Origin: Arthrobacter rhombi
Lineage (GTDB): Bacteria; Actinomycetota; Actinomycetes; Actinomycetales; Micrococcaceae
DNA length: 64,000 nt
Direction: 5' to 3'
Assembly: GCF_900163545.1 (NCBI RefSeq)
Contig: NZ_FUHW01000011.1
Span: 1-64,000 of the forward strand
Both the position numbers and the translations under genes were made by a program. Below, piece after piece: positions 50,358 through 59,427 of the stretch. Each line of letters begins with the position of its first letter. The first letter of the stretch is position 1. A model generated the notes under the pieces. That model was not told the DNA's origin. It was given only the letters and a program-made list of their open reading frames with translations, and searched no databases.

Positions 50358-51578
50358 CTAGGCCAGTGGCGCGGAGCCGACGGCGATGCGATCCACCCGT
50401 TCTCCCGCCCGCCAGACGGCGCCGGTCAGCGGCATACCGGGCCGGTAAGCCAGGTGGGCCGAGGACGGCGCGTTGAGCAGCTGCAGATCCGCCCTTTTGC
50501 CGACCTCGATGCTGCCCACCTGATCCTGCACCCCCAAGGCCAGTGCTCCGCCCATGGTCGCTGCCCGCAGGGCCTCGGTCAGCGACAAACGCATCTGGAG
50601 CACAGCTGTGGAAACGCAGAACGCCATCGAGCTGGTGTAGCTGGTCCCCGGGTTGCAATTGGAGGCCAGGGCGATCTGGACTCCGGCGTCAAGCAGTCGG
50701 CGGCCATCGGCCAGGGGCTGCCGGGTCGAGAGGTCACAGGCGGGCAGGCAGGTGGCCACCGTCCCGGCTTCCCCGGTTCCGGTTTCGGCATCCCAGCCGC
50801 TCCAGGATCCGGCGAGCGCCGCGACATCTGCGTCGTCGAGGTAGTTCACATGGTCCACACTGGCGGCACCGAATTCCACGGCCAGCCGCACCCCCGGTCC
50901 GGGGCCAAGTTGATTGCCGTGGACCCGCAGGCCCAGGCCCGCATCACGGCAGGCGGTGAGGACCCTGCGGGATTGCTCTTCGGTGAAGGCCCCGCGCTCG
51001 CAGAACACATCGGCCCATTTCACATAGGGGCGCACGGCGGAGAGCATGTCCCCACAGACCAGATCCGTGTACTCCTCGCCGTCGGCCCCCGGAGGCACCA
51101 GATGGGCCCCCAGATAGGTGACCTGGTCGACAATGGTGGAAGCGATACGCGCGTGGCGGGTTTCCTCGGTGACATCCAGGCCATAGCCGGTCTTGGTCTC
51201 CAGGTAGGTGGTCCCCCCGGCGTTGGCTTCGGCCACCCGACCCATCAGCAGACGGGTCAGTTCGTAGTCGGTGGCGGCCCGGGTTGCTTCCATGGTCACG
51301 CTGATCCCGCCGGCGGCGTAGTCCTGCCCGGCCATCCTCGCCTCGAATTCGGCGGCCCGGTCACCGGCGAACATCAGGTGGGTATGCGAATCCACCCAGC
51401 CCGGTAGCGCTGCCCGCCCTCCGGCGTCGTACACGGTATCCGTTGCCGGCGCCTGCCGGGGATGCCCGATCCAGGCAATACGCCCGCGGTCCAGGACCAC
51501 GGCGGCACCGGCCAAAACGCGGGCGTCGGGGTCCAGTGTGGTCAGTTCTCCGATATTGGTCACCAAGGTGGCGCTCAT
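50358..51578 (-). CDS. hutI: Imidazolonepropionase
   Basis: A 406-residue amidohydrolase that opens imidazolonepropionate to N-formimidoyl-L-glutamate. Metal ligands start at VDSHTHLMFAGDRAAEFEAR; KTGYGLDVTEETRHARI and RVHGNQLGPGPGV match HutI; SNCNPGTSYTSSMAFCVSTA is the substrate loop, by position about 310-329. It is the last of the leftward hut genes. Its ATG overlaps the hutF stop by 4 bases. Confidence 0.95.
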   Translation of the reverse strand: MSATLVTNIGELTTLDPDARVLAGAAVVLDRGRIAWIGHPRQAPATDTVYDAGGRAALPGWVDSHTHLMFAGDRAAEFEARMAGQDYAAGGISVTMEATRAATDYELTRLLMGRVAEANAGGTTYLETKTGYGLDVTEETRHARIASTIVDQVTYLGAHLVPPGADGEEYTDLVCGDMLSAVRPYVKWADVFCERGAFTEEQSRRVLTACRDAGLGLRVHGNQLGPGPGVRLAVEFGAASVDHVNYLDDADVAALAGSWSGWDAETGTGEAGTVATCLPACDLSTRQPLADGRRLLDAGVQIALASNCNPGTSYTSSMAFCVSTAVLQMRLSLTEALRAATMGGALALGVQDQVGSIEVGKRADLQLLNAPSSAHLAYRPGMPLTGAVWRAGERVDRIAVGSAPLA

Positions 51579-52819
51579 GCGAACTCCCGATGCTCGTGGG
51601 TGAAGGTCAGGAACAAGGCGGCAGGATCGCCCAGCCGGGTGTGTATCCCGTTCCGGGCGACCTCGACGCCGTTGATGACCACAGCGTGGACGTCGGCGGC
51701 GGTGGCCGTCAAGGGCAGTTGGGCGACGCGGCTGCCGGCGGTACGCAGACTGTGGGCGTTTACGAGGATGTGGTCGTCGTTATCGGGCAGGGACAGGCTG
51801 CGCAGTCCCCCGGCCCGCGATGCGGTGGCCAGCTCGGTCGGGGAGAAACGCCCCCGGATGCCGGTGCGCAGGCGTTCGCCGTATTCGAGGGCACGCATCT
51901 CCAGATAGGGGTCGACGACGGCGTGTTGGTCGGTGCCCAGGGCGATGGTCGCCCCGGCATCGGCCAGTTCGCGGGCCGGACCGATGCCGTCGGCCAGATC
52001 CGCCTCGGTGGTCGGGCACATCACGATCGAGCAGCCGGTTCCGCCCAGCGCGGCGATATCGGCTTCGGTGAGGTGGGTCGCGTGCACCGCCGACAGGTGC
52101 GGCCCCAACAACCCCTGCCCGGCCAACAGGCCGGTGGGGCTCATCCCGTGGGCTGCCCAACAGCTCTGGTTCTCTGCGGGCTGTTCGGAAAGATGTACAT
52201 GCAGCGGCTCCCCCGGTGCCAGCGCCGCGGCAAGGACCCGCAGTGCCGGGACCGGCACGGCACGCACCGAATGGATGGCGGCACCCAGGCAAACCAGTCC
52301 GGCGCCCTCTGCCTCGGTGGCGGGCTCGTCGGCGGCCAGTGCCTCCCGCAGGGCGGTATGCCGCTCCACCCACCCGGTGGCGTCGCCGTCGGAGAATCGC
52401 CGTTGGGTGGGGTTGAGTTCCAGCGGGTTCCCCGCGGCATCGAGTCCGCCGGAGAGGTAGCAGGTGTCCAGCAGGACCAACCGGATTCCTGCGGCTCGGG
52501 CTGCCCGGGCGAGGGCCCGTTCCATCTCATGGTCGGGGTAGGGCGCCCCGTCGGGGCCGTGGTGCAGGTAGTGGAATTCGCCGACGGCGGTGAACCCGGT
52601 GACCACCATTTCCGCGAACACCGCGGTGGCCAATTGTTCGTAGCCGGCAGGGTCCAGCCGTTCGGCGGCGGCATACATTTGTTCACGCCAGGTCCAGAAG
52701 TCCCCTGCCCCGCCGGCCGTCCCCTCGTGGGTGCGTCCACGCAGGATGCGGTGGAAGGCATGGGAATGCGCATTGACCGGCCCCGGGACCCGCACCAGGG
52801 TCTCCTCGTTCGCGCTCAC
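51575..52819 (-). CDS. hutF: Formimidoylglutamate deiminase
   Basis: A 414-residue amidohydrolase with a GTG start. VNAHSHAFHRILRGR is the metal-binding opening. YLHHGPDGAPYPD and HLSEQPAEN (second metal/His) are diagnostic of HutF. It converts N-formimidoylglutamate to N-formylglutamate and ammonia, so this organism uses the five-step branch, which needs an N-formylglutamate deformylase as last step. No canonical HutG is in the window; the next gene upstream is an M20 amidohydrolase. Overlaps hutI and the M20 gene by 4 bases each. Confidence 0.94.
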   Translation of the reverse strand: MSANEETLVRVPGPVNAHSHAFHRILRGRTHEGTAGGAGDFWTWREQMYAAAERLDPAGYEQLATAVFAEMVVTGFTAVGEFHYLHHGPDGAPYPDHEMERALARAARAAGIRLVLLDTCYLSGGLDAAGNPLELNPTQRRFSDGDATGWVERHTALREALAADEPATEAEGAGLVCLGAAIHSVRAVPVPALRVLAAALAPGEPLHVHLSEQPAENQSCWAAHGMSPTGLLAGQGLLGPHLSAVHATHLTEADIAALGGTGCSIVMCPTTEADLADGIGPARELADAGATIALGTDQHAVVDPYLEMRALEYGERLRTGIRGRFSPTELATASRAGGLRSLSLPDNDDHILVNAHSLRTAGSRVAQLPLTATAADVHAVVINGVEVARNGIHTRLGDPAALFLTFTHEHREFA

Positions 52820-54093
52820 AGCAGGTCCTCCAGGGTGTCGGCCAGGGCCGCGGTGCCTGCGCTCGCGTCCTCGTCCTCGACGTACTCCTCGGGCGAATGG
52901 CTGATGCCCGAGGGATTGCGCACGAAGAGCATCCCGGTGGGGACCTCGGCAGCGAGGATCCCGGCGTCGTGCCCGGCGCCGGTGGAGAGCGCCGGCGCTC
53001 CGGGGGTGCTGCGTTGCACCGAGTTCTGCAGGGTCCGGGTGAGCGTGGCGTCGAAGTGCACGGTGCCGGAAGAGGATTCCTCGGTCATGGTCACCGAGCA
53101 GCCTTCGAAGGCGGCGATCTTCTGGGCCTGGCCATGGATCCGCTCGACCAGGGACCCGGTGATCGCATCGTCGGGGTGGCGCACATCCATCCAGAAGTCG
53201 ATCCGGGAGGCGATGACGTTGGTCCCGCCGGGGATTGGTTCCAACCGTCCGACGGTGGCGCGGGCATCAGACTGGCCGGCCGCTGTCTTGCGGACGGCCA
53301 ACACCATCTGGGCGGCGGCGACCATCGGGTCGGCACGGTCGGTCATCAACGTGGTTCCCGCGTGGTTCCCCTGTCCAGAAACGGAGAACCGCCAGCGTCC
53401 GTGCCCGAGGATCGAGGAGGCCACGGCCACCGCGGGCCCGCGTCCTGCGGCATCGGTATGGTCCTCGCCGTTGAGCCCCAGGCCCTGCTCGACGTGTAAT
53501 TCGACGAAGTCGCCGATCCGGGCCAGTGCCTCCTCGTCGCGCCCCATGGCCGCGGGGTCCAACCCCTGGGCCTTCGAGGCGTCGGCGAAGGTGGTGCCCG
53601 AAGCGTCGCGTAGGTTCAGTGCCCGCGTCGGTTCGATGGCCCCGGTCAATAACCGGGACCCCAGACAGGCGACCCCGAAGGCGGAACCTTCCTCTTCGGG
53701 GAAGACGGCGATGGCCATGGCGCGGTTGCGCTGCAGGTCCCCCGCCGCCTCGCGGGCAGCCAGGATGTCATGGGCTGCCAGCGCCGCGGCGACCCCGAGC
53801 GGGCCGTCGAAGGCCCCGCCACCGGGGACCGAGTCCAGATGCGAGCCGGTGACCAGGGCACCACGACGTGGTTCGGCGGAGCTGGGGCCGGGCAGGTCCC
53901 ACCAGGCCCAGATGATGCCGTTGTGATCGCGTTCGACGGCGAGCCCGCGGCGGCTGGCCTCGGTGGTGAACCATTCGCGCAGTTCCAGTTCGGGGGTGGA
54001 GTAGACCGGGCGGGTGTAACCACCGCGGCGACGGTCGCGTCCGGTGTCTGCGATGGCTGCCATCAGTGAGTTGACGGTGCTGTTCTGGCTCAT
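52816..54093 (-). CDS. M20-family amidohydrolase (allantoate amidohydrolase-like), candidate HutG substitute
   Basis: A 425-residue M20 peptidase-fold enzyme of the hydantoinase/carbamoylase group. Metal site 1 is TGSHLDSVPGGGAFDGPLGV, site 2 PEEEGSAFGVACLGSR, then ELHVEQG and GAGHDAGILAAE. The family usually hydrolyses allantoate or N-carbamoyl amino acids. The gene is inside the hut operon, between hutU (one base upstream) and hutF (4-base overlap), where the missing N-formylglutamate deformylase would be expected. Formyl and carbamoyl groups are similar small acyls, so it may deformylate N-formylglutamate; this is inference. The ATG at 54093 is chosen over an upstream extension that overlaps hutU. 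Confidence 0.88.
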   Translation of the reverse strand: MSQNSTVNSLMAAIADTGRDRRRGGYTRPVYSTPELELREWFTTEASRRGLAVERDHNGIIWAWWDLPGPSSAEPRRGALVTGSHLDSVPGGGAFDGPLGVAAALAAHDILAAREAAGDLQRNRAMAIAVFPEEEGSAFGVACLGSRLLTGAIEPTRALNLRDASGTTFADASKAQGLDPAAMGRDEEALARIGDFVELHVEQGLGLNGEDHTDAAGRGPAVAVASSILGHGRWRFSVSGQGNHAGTTLMTDRADPMVAAAQMVLAVRKTAAGQSDARATVGRLEPIPGGTNVIASRIDFWMDVRHPDDAITGSLVERIHGQAQKIAAFEGCSVTMTEESSSGTVHFDATLTRTLQNSVQRSTPGAPALSTGAGHDAGILAAEVPTGMLFVRNPSGISHSPEEYVEDEDASAGTAALADTLEDLL

Positions 54094-54094
54094 G

Positions 54095-55789
54095 CTATTC
54101 CGCCATCGGGATGCGCACGCCGCGTTCGGCAGCGACCTCGGACGCACGGTCGTAGCCGGCGTCGACGTGGCGGATGACACCCATGCCCGGGTCGTTGGTC
54201 AGCAATGCTTCGAGTTTGGCGGCGGCCAGTTCGGTGCCGTCGGCGACGGAGACCTGACCGGCGTGGATGGAGCGCCCGATGCCGACACCACCACCGTGGT
54301 GGATGGAAACCCACGTGGCGCCCGAGGATGCTGCGGTCAGGGCGTTGAGCAGCGGCCAGTCGGCGATGGCGTCGGAGCCGTCGGCCATGGCTTCGGTTTC
54401 GCGGTACGGGCTGGCCACCGAGCCGGCGTCGAGGTGGTCGCGGCCGATGACGATGGGCGCTGAGACCTTGCCTTCGGCGACGAGGCGGTTGAACAGCAGG
54501 CCGGCCTTGGCGCGGTCTCCGTAGCCGAGCCAGCAGATGCGCGCGGGCAGGCCTTCGAATTCGACATGTTCAGCGGCGGCGTCAAGCCAGCGGTGCAGGT
54601 GGGCGTTGTCCGGGAAGAGTTCCTTCAACGCCTCGTCGGTGACGCGGATGTCCTCGGGATCCCCGGAGAGGGCAACCCAACGGAACGGGCCCAGCCCCTC
54701 GCAGAAGAGCGGGCGGATGTAGGCCGGAACGAAACCGGGGAAGGCGAAGGCCCGGGCGAAGCCACCCTGGCGGGCCTCGTCGCGGATGGAGTTGCCGTAG
54801 TCGAAGACCTCGGCGCCGGCGTCCTGGAAGCCGACCATCGCCTCCACCTGGGCTGCCATGGATTCCTGGGCCTTCTTGGTGAAACCGATCGGGTCGGCCT
54901 GCGCCTCGGCGTCCCACTGGTCCAGGGTGTATTCCACCGGCAGGTAGGACAGCGGGTCGTGGGCGGAGGTCTGGTCGGTGACGATATCGACCGTGATGTC
55001 CCCTGACTGGTGGCGGCGCAGCAGTTCGGGGAAGACGTCCGCTGCGTTGCCGACGTAGCCCACGGAGAGCGCACGCTTTTCGGCCTTGGCGGCCAGGACC
55101 TTGGCCAGCGCGGTGTCGAGATCGGTTTCGACCTCGTCGAGGTAGCGTTTGCCTTCGCGGCGGCGCAGGCGTTCCTCGGAGACATCGACGATCAGGCAAG
55201 CGCCGCCATTGAGCGTGACGGCCAGGGGCTGGGCCCCGCCCATGCCTCCGCAGCCGCCGGTGAGCGTCAGCGTTCCGGCCAGTGTGCCGTCCTCGTCACC
55301 GGTGAGCTTGCGCGCGATGGCGCCGAAGGTCTCATAGGTGCCCTGCAGGATGCCCTGGGTACCGATGTAGATCCAGGAACCGGCGGTCATTTGCCCGTAC
55401 ATCATCAGGCCTTCGGCCTCCAGCTTGCGGAACTCGGGCCAGGTGGCCCAGTCCCCGACCAGGTTCGAGTTGGCGATCAACACGCGTGGGGCCCACTTAT
55501 TGGTGGTGAACACGCCGACGGGCTTTCCTGACTGGACCAACAGGGTCTCGTTGTCCTCCAGGGTCTCCAGGGTGCGGGTGATCGCGTCGTAGGCTTCCCA
55601 GGAGCGTGCTGCCCGCCCCGTGCCTCCGTAGACCACCAGGTCCTCGGGCCGTTCGGCGACCTCGGGGTCCAGGTTGTTCATCAGCATGCGCAGCGGCGCC
55701 TCGGTCTGCCATGACTTGGCGGTGAGCTGGGTTCCGCGGGCGGCACGGATGCTGCGGGAGGGATCGTGTTGGGTGAATGACTGGCTCAT
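54095..55789 (-). CDS. hutU: Urocanate hydratase
   Basis: A 564-residue enzyme that converts urocanate to imidazolonepropionate using tightly bound NAD as electrophile. [19 protein letters not shown] contains the NAD site; the catalytic cysteine is in [38 protein letters not shown] is the conserved C-terminal motif (by position about 480-499). Length matches the family. Its ATG overlaps the IclR stop by 4 bases, so regulator and enzyme are co-translated. Confidence 0.96.
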   Translation of the reverse strand: MSQSFTQHDPSRSIRAARGTQLTAKSWQTEAPLRMLMNNLDPEVAERPEDLVVYGGTGRAARSWEAYDAITRTLETLEDNETLLVQSGKPVGVFTTNKWAPRVLIANSNLVGDWATWPEFRKLEAEGLMMYGQMTAGSWIYIGTQGILQGTYETFGAIARKLTGDEDGTLAGTLTLTGGCGGMGGAQPLAVTLNGGACLIVDVSEERLRRREGKRYLDEVETDLDTALAKVLAAKAEKRALSVGYVGNAADVFPELLRRHQSGDITVDIVTDQTSAHDPLSYLPVEYTLDQWDAEAQADPIGFTKKAQESMAAQVEAMVGFQDAGAEVFDYGNSIRDEARQGGFARAFAFPGFVPAYIRPLFCEGLGPFRWVALSGDPEDIRVTDEALKELFPDNAHLHRWLDAAAEHVEFEGLPARICWLGYGDRAKAGLLFNRLVAEGKVSAPIVIGRDHLDAGSVASPYRETEAMADGSDAIADWPLLNALTAASSGATWVSIHHGGGVGIGRSIHAGQVSVADGTELAAAKLEALLTNDPGMGVIRHVDAGYDRASEVAAERGVRIPMAE

Positions 55790-56502
55790 GCCGTCTGCTC
55801 CTTGCTGCCGGCGTCTTCGCCGGCTTCGGTATCAAGTTGGTGGGTGGTGAGGACGGTGTGGGCTTCGGCAGCGACTTGGCGGCCGATCTGGGCGATCAGG
55901 TCGGCGTCCATCCGGTACGACGGCGCAATCACCGACAGCGCGGCGATGACCCGTGTTTCGTCGCCGCGGCCCACGGTGATGGGGGCGGCGATCGCGGTCA
56001 CGTCCTTTTCGACGCCGCGGTCCACGACGACGTACCCGGTAGCAGGGGTCTTGCCCTTCAGGACTGCGCCGACAGCACTGCCCTCGAGCGGAACACTGCG
56101 TCCGACCCAGGAGGTATGACGCACCGAATGTGTCCCTTCCTCCACGGCGATGTAGATGCTGTGTTGGGCGGCCGTACCGCCCACCGAGGGGACGCTGAGG
56201 TAGGCGGACTCCCCCGTTGCGGCCACCAGATGGCGGAGGGATTCCATGGCCAGCGAGACCAGGGATTCGTGGCTCAGCGCCTGCGCGCCGAGTTGGACGA
56301 TCCGCATTCCCGGCCGGTAACCGGCTTCTGGTTCACGGCGGACGAACCCGCTGGATTCCAGCGTGCGCAGCAACCGCAGGGCAGTGGATGCCGAGAGCCC
56401 CGTCTGCCGGGCGGCCTCGGCAAGGCTGATATGCCCTGCCTCGCAGACGGAACCGAGCAGGTGCAAGGCCCGCTCCACCGTGCGGGTGGACGGTTCGGCC
56501 AT
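55786..56502 (-). CDS. IclR-family regulator of histidine utilisation
   Basis: A 238-residue IclR regulator. The winged helix has [46 protein letters not shown] (by position 9-54). The effector domain follows ([35 protein letters not shown]-type strand). The ATG at 56502 has GGAGGAG just upstream. It opens the leftward hut operon and is divergent from hutH. In Corynebacterium an IclR protein (HutR) controls the hut genes; the same role here fits the position and the palindrome in between. Effector unknown, perhaps urocanate or histidine. Confidence 0.9.
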   Translation of the reverse strand: MAEPSTRTVERALHLLGSVCEAGHISLAEAARQTGLSASTALRLLRTLESSGFVRREPEAGYRPGMRIVQLGAQALSHESLVSLAMESLRHLVAATGESAYLSVPSVGGTAAQHSIYIAVEEGTHSVRHTSWVGRSVPLEGSAVGAVLKGKTPATGYVVVDRGVEKDVTAIAAPITVGRGDETRVIAALSVIAPSYRMDADLIAQIGRQVAAEAHTVLTTHQLDTEAGEDAGSKEQTA

Positions 56503-56570
56503 ATCTCCTCCTATTTCGCTACCCCGAGATGGTTTCGACAGTCGGCTGTCTTGCCACCAGACAAAATTTA

Positions 56571-56589
56571 CGTTTCACTTATTGAAACG
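56571..56589. promoter_or_regulatory. Palindromic operator between iclR and hutH
   Basis: CGTTTCACTTATTGAAACG has 7-base perfect arms and a 5-base centre; one more pair (A/T) extends it to 8 bases on each side. It lies 69 bases upstream of the IclR ATG and about 60 upstream of hutH, in the only shared regulatory region of the hut genes. Confidence 0.72.
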
Positions 56590-56648
56590 TGAATATCACC
56601 ACTTGGCAAGCCTTCTGGCCGGGAGGCACCCAACGAGAGGAATACCCC

Positions 56649-58211
56649 ATGGCAGAGAACATCAGCCTGAGCCCAGCGCCGCTGGCGCCGCAGGACGTCG
56701 TGCAGGTCGCCCGCCATGACGCCCGGGTGGAGATCTCCGAGGAGTCGTTATCCGCCATGGCCGCATCACGTCGGGTGATCGACGCACTGGTCACCGATAC
56801 GCGACCGCATTACGGGGTTTCCACCGGCTTCGGCGCCTTGGCCACCAAGCAGATCCCTGTTGAGTTGCGCGCCCAGTTGCAGCGCTCCTTGATCCGCTCC
56901 CATGCCGCCTCCTCCGGCGCCGAGGTCGATCGTGAGGTCGTGCGCGGCCTGATGCTCAATCGCCTGCACACCATGACCACCGGACGCACCGGAGTGCGTC
57001 CGGAGGTCGCCAGCGCCTACGCCGCGGTGCTCAATGCCGGAATCACCCCGATCGTCGGAGAATACGGTTCGCTGGGCTGCTCCGGGGATCTGGCTCCGCT
57101 GTCCCACTGCGCCTTGGCCGTGATGGGCGAGGGCAAGGTCCGCAATGCCGCCGGCGAGCTCGTCGAAGCCGCCGAGGCACTGGCCGCGGCGGGCATCGAA
57201 CCGGTCGTCTTGGCCGAAAAGGAAGGCCTGGCGCTGATCAACGGCACCGACGGAATGCTGGGCATGCTGTTGATGGCCGCCGAGGATCTGCACCGCCTGG
57301 TCGCCACCGCCGATTTATCCGCAGCGATGAGCATCGAGGGCCTGCTGGGCACCGATGATGTCTTCGCCCCCGATCTACATGCCCTGCGCCCGCATCCGGG
57401 GCAGATCGCCTCCGCGGCGAATATGCGTGCCGTGCTCTCGGGGTCAACGCTCATTGCCGAGCAGAAGGAAGGTTCACACGCCTTCACCCGAGTACAGGAC
57501 GCCTATTCACTGCGTTGCGCACCGCAGGTCCATGGCGCCGTGCGTGCCACCCTGGCCCACGCCGAATCCGTGGCGGAATTGGAGCTGGCCTCGGCCATCG
57601 ACAACCCGGTGGTCACCACCGACGGCCGGGTGGAATCCAACGGCAACTTCCATGGGGCCCCGGTCGGCTACGTCCTGGACTTCCTGGCCATCGCCGTGGC
57701 CGATCTGGCCTCCATTTCGGAGCGCCGGACCGATAGGTTCCTGGACAAATCCCGCAGCCACGGCCTCAACGCCTTCCTGGCCGATGATCCGGGGGTGGAC
57801 TCGGGCCACATGATCGCCCAGTACACCCAGGCCGGCATCGTTTCCGAGCTCAAGCGTCTGGCAGTGCCGGCGTCGGTGGACTCGATTCCCAGCTCGGCCA
57901 TGCAGGAAGACCACGTGTCGATGGGTTGGGCTGCCGGTCTGAAGCTGCGCCGCTCGATCGATGGGTTGCAGCGCGTGCTGGCCGTGGAGCTGCTCACCAG
58001 CGCCCGCGCCCTGGACATGCGCGATGGCGGACTGGCCACCGGCAAGTCCTCCCCCATCGTCACCGCGGTGCGTCGGGCGATCCGCGAGGTCGTCGACGGT
58101 CCGGGGACCGACAGGTACCTGGCCCCCGAGATCGAGGCCGTGCACACGCTGGTCGCCGACGGTACGCTGCTGGCGGCAGCCAACGGTGCAGCCACCTCGG
58201 CGCTACAGTAG
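56649..58211 (+). CDS. hutH: Histidine ammonia-lyase
   Basis: A 520-residue enzyme that removes ammonia from histidine to give urocanate. The ATG at 56649 has AGAGGA 7 bases upstream. The prosthetic MIO group would form from Cys144-Ser145-Gly146 in GSLGCSGDLAPLSHCAL; most other HALs use Ala-Ser-Gly, but Cys-Ser-Gly is seen in actinobacteria. YGVSTGFGALA, RVQDAYSLRCAPQVHGA and SMQEDHVSMG-type segments (here SSAMQEDHVSMG) complete the active site. It starts the rightward hut transcript with hutD 31 bases downstream. Confidence 0.96.
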   Translation: MAENISLSPAPLAPQDVVQVARHDARVEISEESLSAMAASRRVIDALVTDTRPHYGVSTGFGALATKQIPVELRAQLQRSLIRSHAASSGAEVDREVVRGLMLNRLHTMTTGRTGVRPEVASAYAAVLNAGITPIVGEYGSLGCSGDLAPLSHCALAVMGEGKVRNAAGELVEAAEALAAAGIEPVVLAEKEGLALINGTDGMLGMLLMAAEDLHRLVATADLSAAMSIEGLLGTDDVFAPDLHALRPHPGQIASAANMRAVLSGSTLIAEQKEGSHAFTRVQDAYSLRCAPQVHGAVRATLAHAESVAELELASAIDNPVVTTDGRVESNGNFHGAPVGYVLDFLAIAVADLASISERRTDRFLDKSRSHGLNAFLADDPGVDSGHMIAQYTQAGIVSELKRLAVPASVDSIPSSAMQEDHVSMGWAAGLKLRRSIDGLQRVLAVELLTSARALDMRDGGLATGKSSPIVTAVRRAIREVVDGPGTDRYLAPEIEAVHTLVADGTLLAAANGAATSALQ

Positions 58212-58242
58212 GCGCCACACCCCTTAACGTCAGGATCCGTGC

Positions 58243-58848
58243 ATGAACATCCCCGCTCCCGCCCACGTCATCCGTTTCGCGTCGCTGACCCCGGAACGCT
58301 GGCGCAATGGCGGGGGCACCACGGTGGAAATCGCTTGTTCGGCAGCACCGCCGGAACCTGGCGCGGAGGCCGTGGCGTCCGGCCCCGACTGGCAGTGGCG
58401 CATCAGCATCGCCGACGTGGCCCGGGAGGGCGAGTTCTCCGCCTTCCCGGGCTGCGAACGGATTCTGACCGTCATCGACGGTGAGTTCATGCTGCTCACC
58501 GTCGACGGCGTCGAGCAGGGACTACAGAAGTACCGGCCGTTCCGTTTTGATGGCGGCGCCCAGACCGGCGCCACCTTGCCTGAGGGGCCGATCAGGGACC
58601 TCAATTTGATCACCGGGCCCAGCCACCGGGGCCACGTGGTCATCCTGGAGCTTTCGAAGAAACGCCCGCACCCGGTTTTCGGGGACCAGCATGCGGTCTT
58701 CCTCCAGGGCAACGCGGCAGTATCTGCCGGCCCAGAGGCCGAACCCCTGGGGCTCGAACGGCTCGATACCGTGATCGGCAACGACACGGCTCCTCCTGAG
58801 ATCTCCGGACGAGGCTTCCTCGCCGTCGTTTCCCACGACCTGGCCTAG
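58243..58848 (+). CDS. hutD: HutD-family protein
   Basis: A 201-residue cupin-like protein of the HutD family. Typical are RWRNGGGTTVEIACSA, WQWRISIADVAREGEFSAFPGCERILTVIDG (by position 45-75) and RDLNLITGPS. HutD is not needed for catalysis; in Pseudomonas it is proposed to limit hut induction, perhaps by binding an intermediate. It follows hutH on the same strand and overlaps the convergent MarR gene by 4 bases at its stop. Confidence 0.9.
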   Translation: MNIPAPAHVIRFASLTPERWRNGGGTTVEIACSAAPPEPGAEAVASGPDWQWRISIADVAREGEFSAFPGCERILTVIDGEFMLLTVDGVEQGLQKYRPFRFDGGAQTGATLPEGPIRDLNLITGPSHRGHVVILELSKKRPHPVFGDQHAVFLQGNAAVSAGPEAEPLGLERLDTVIGNDTAPPEISGRGFLAVVSHDLA

Positions 58849-59333
58849 ACCGTTCCGGTCGGTGTGCCGTCCTCGACGAGGGCGACTGCCGCGAGGGCTT
58901 CGAGCCCCTGGACGAGGGCCCGCAGATCGGCGACCGCCAGCCGGGCCATCGCCGCCTTGCGATACCGATCGGCGTCGATGATCACCGCTTGGAGCATCTC
59001 CCGACCATGGTCGGTGGCCACCAGACGACGTGAGCGGCCATCGCGTTCATCGGGGAACCGTTCCACGACTCCCTGACTGACCAACCGGTCCACGATCCCC
59101 GATACCGTCGCCAGCGACACGTGAAGAACTTCGGAAATACGCTGGGACGTGGCATCACCATTGGCGGTGATCACCACCGCCGCGGCCTTGAGCTGCTGAA
59201 CGGTCAGGGGCAGAGAGAGCAGCGCCTCCAGGGAGGCGTCACGACGCATTCGATCAGCACTCGACTCCAGTGCCTCGATGCGTTCCATCAACGCTTCGCG
59301 CTCGCCCATGCCCCTCATTTCGTCGTCGTCCAC
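58845..59333 (-). CDS. MarR-family regulator of the RND pump
   Basis: A 162-residue winged-helix regulator from a GTG start at 59333 (GGTGG upstream); further upstream starts would put the palindrome inside the gene. LTVQQLKAAAVVITANGDATSQRISEVLHVSLATVSGIVDRLVSQGVVERFPDERDGRSRRLVATDHG (by position 42-109) is the MarR DNA-binding core with the wing DERDGRS. It is divergent from the RND transporter, the classical layout of a MarR repressor and its pump. Stop overlaps the hutD stop by 4 bases. Confidence 0.88.
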   Translation of the reverse strand: MDDDEMRGMGEREALMERIEALESSADRMRRDASLEALLSLPLTVQQLKAAAVVITANGDATSQRISEVLHVSLATVSGIVDRLVSQGVVERFPDERDGRSRRLVATDHGREMLQAVIIDADRYRKAAMARLAVADLRALVQGLEALAAVALVEDGTPTGTV

Positions 59334-59355
59334 AGTAGCCACCCAGCAAATGCTT

Positions 59356-59380
59356 AGCCACAAGCTATGCTTATTTGGTT
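59356..59380. promoter_or_regulatory. MarR-type operator between the MarR and RND genes
   Basis: AAGCTATGCTT (59362-59372) is a perfect palindrome with 4-base arms; it is flanked by AGCCAC on the left and TATTTGGTT on the right, which lengthen it imperfectly to 25 bases. It lies 23 bases upstream of the MarR GTG and 47 bases upstream of the RND start. Confidence 0.6.
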
Positions 59381-59427
59381 ACAGCTTATCGGCTGATCTT
59401 CCCCGCTGCCTGCCGAAGGATCCCCTC

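Noticed and set aside
51443-53926. An 827-codon open frame antisense to hutI, hutF and the M20 amidohydrolase
   Set aside because: It mirrors the codon bias of three clear genes, has no family features, and is far longer than any plausible start-site signal supports.
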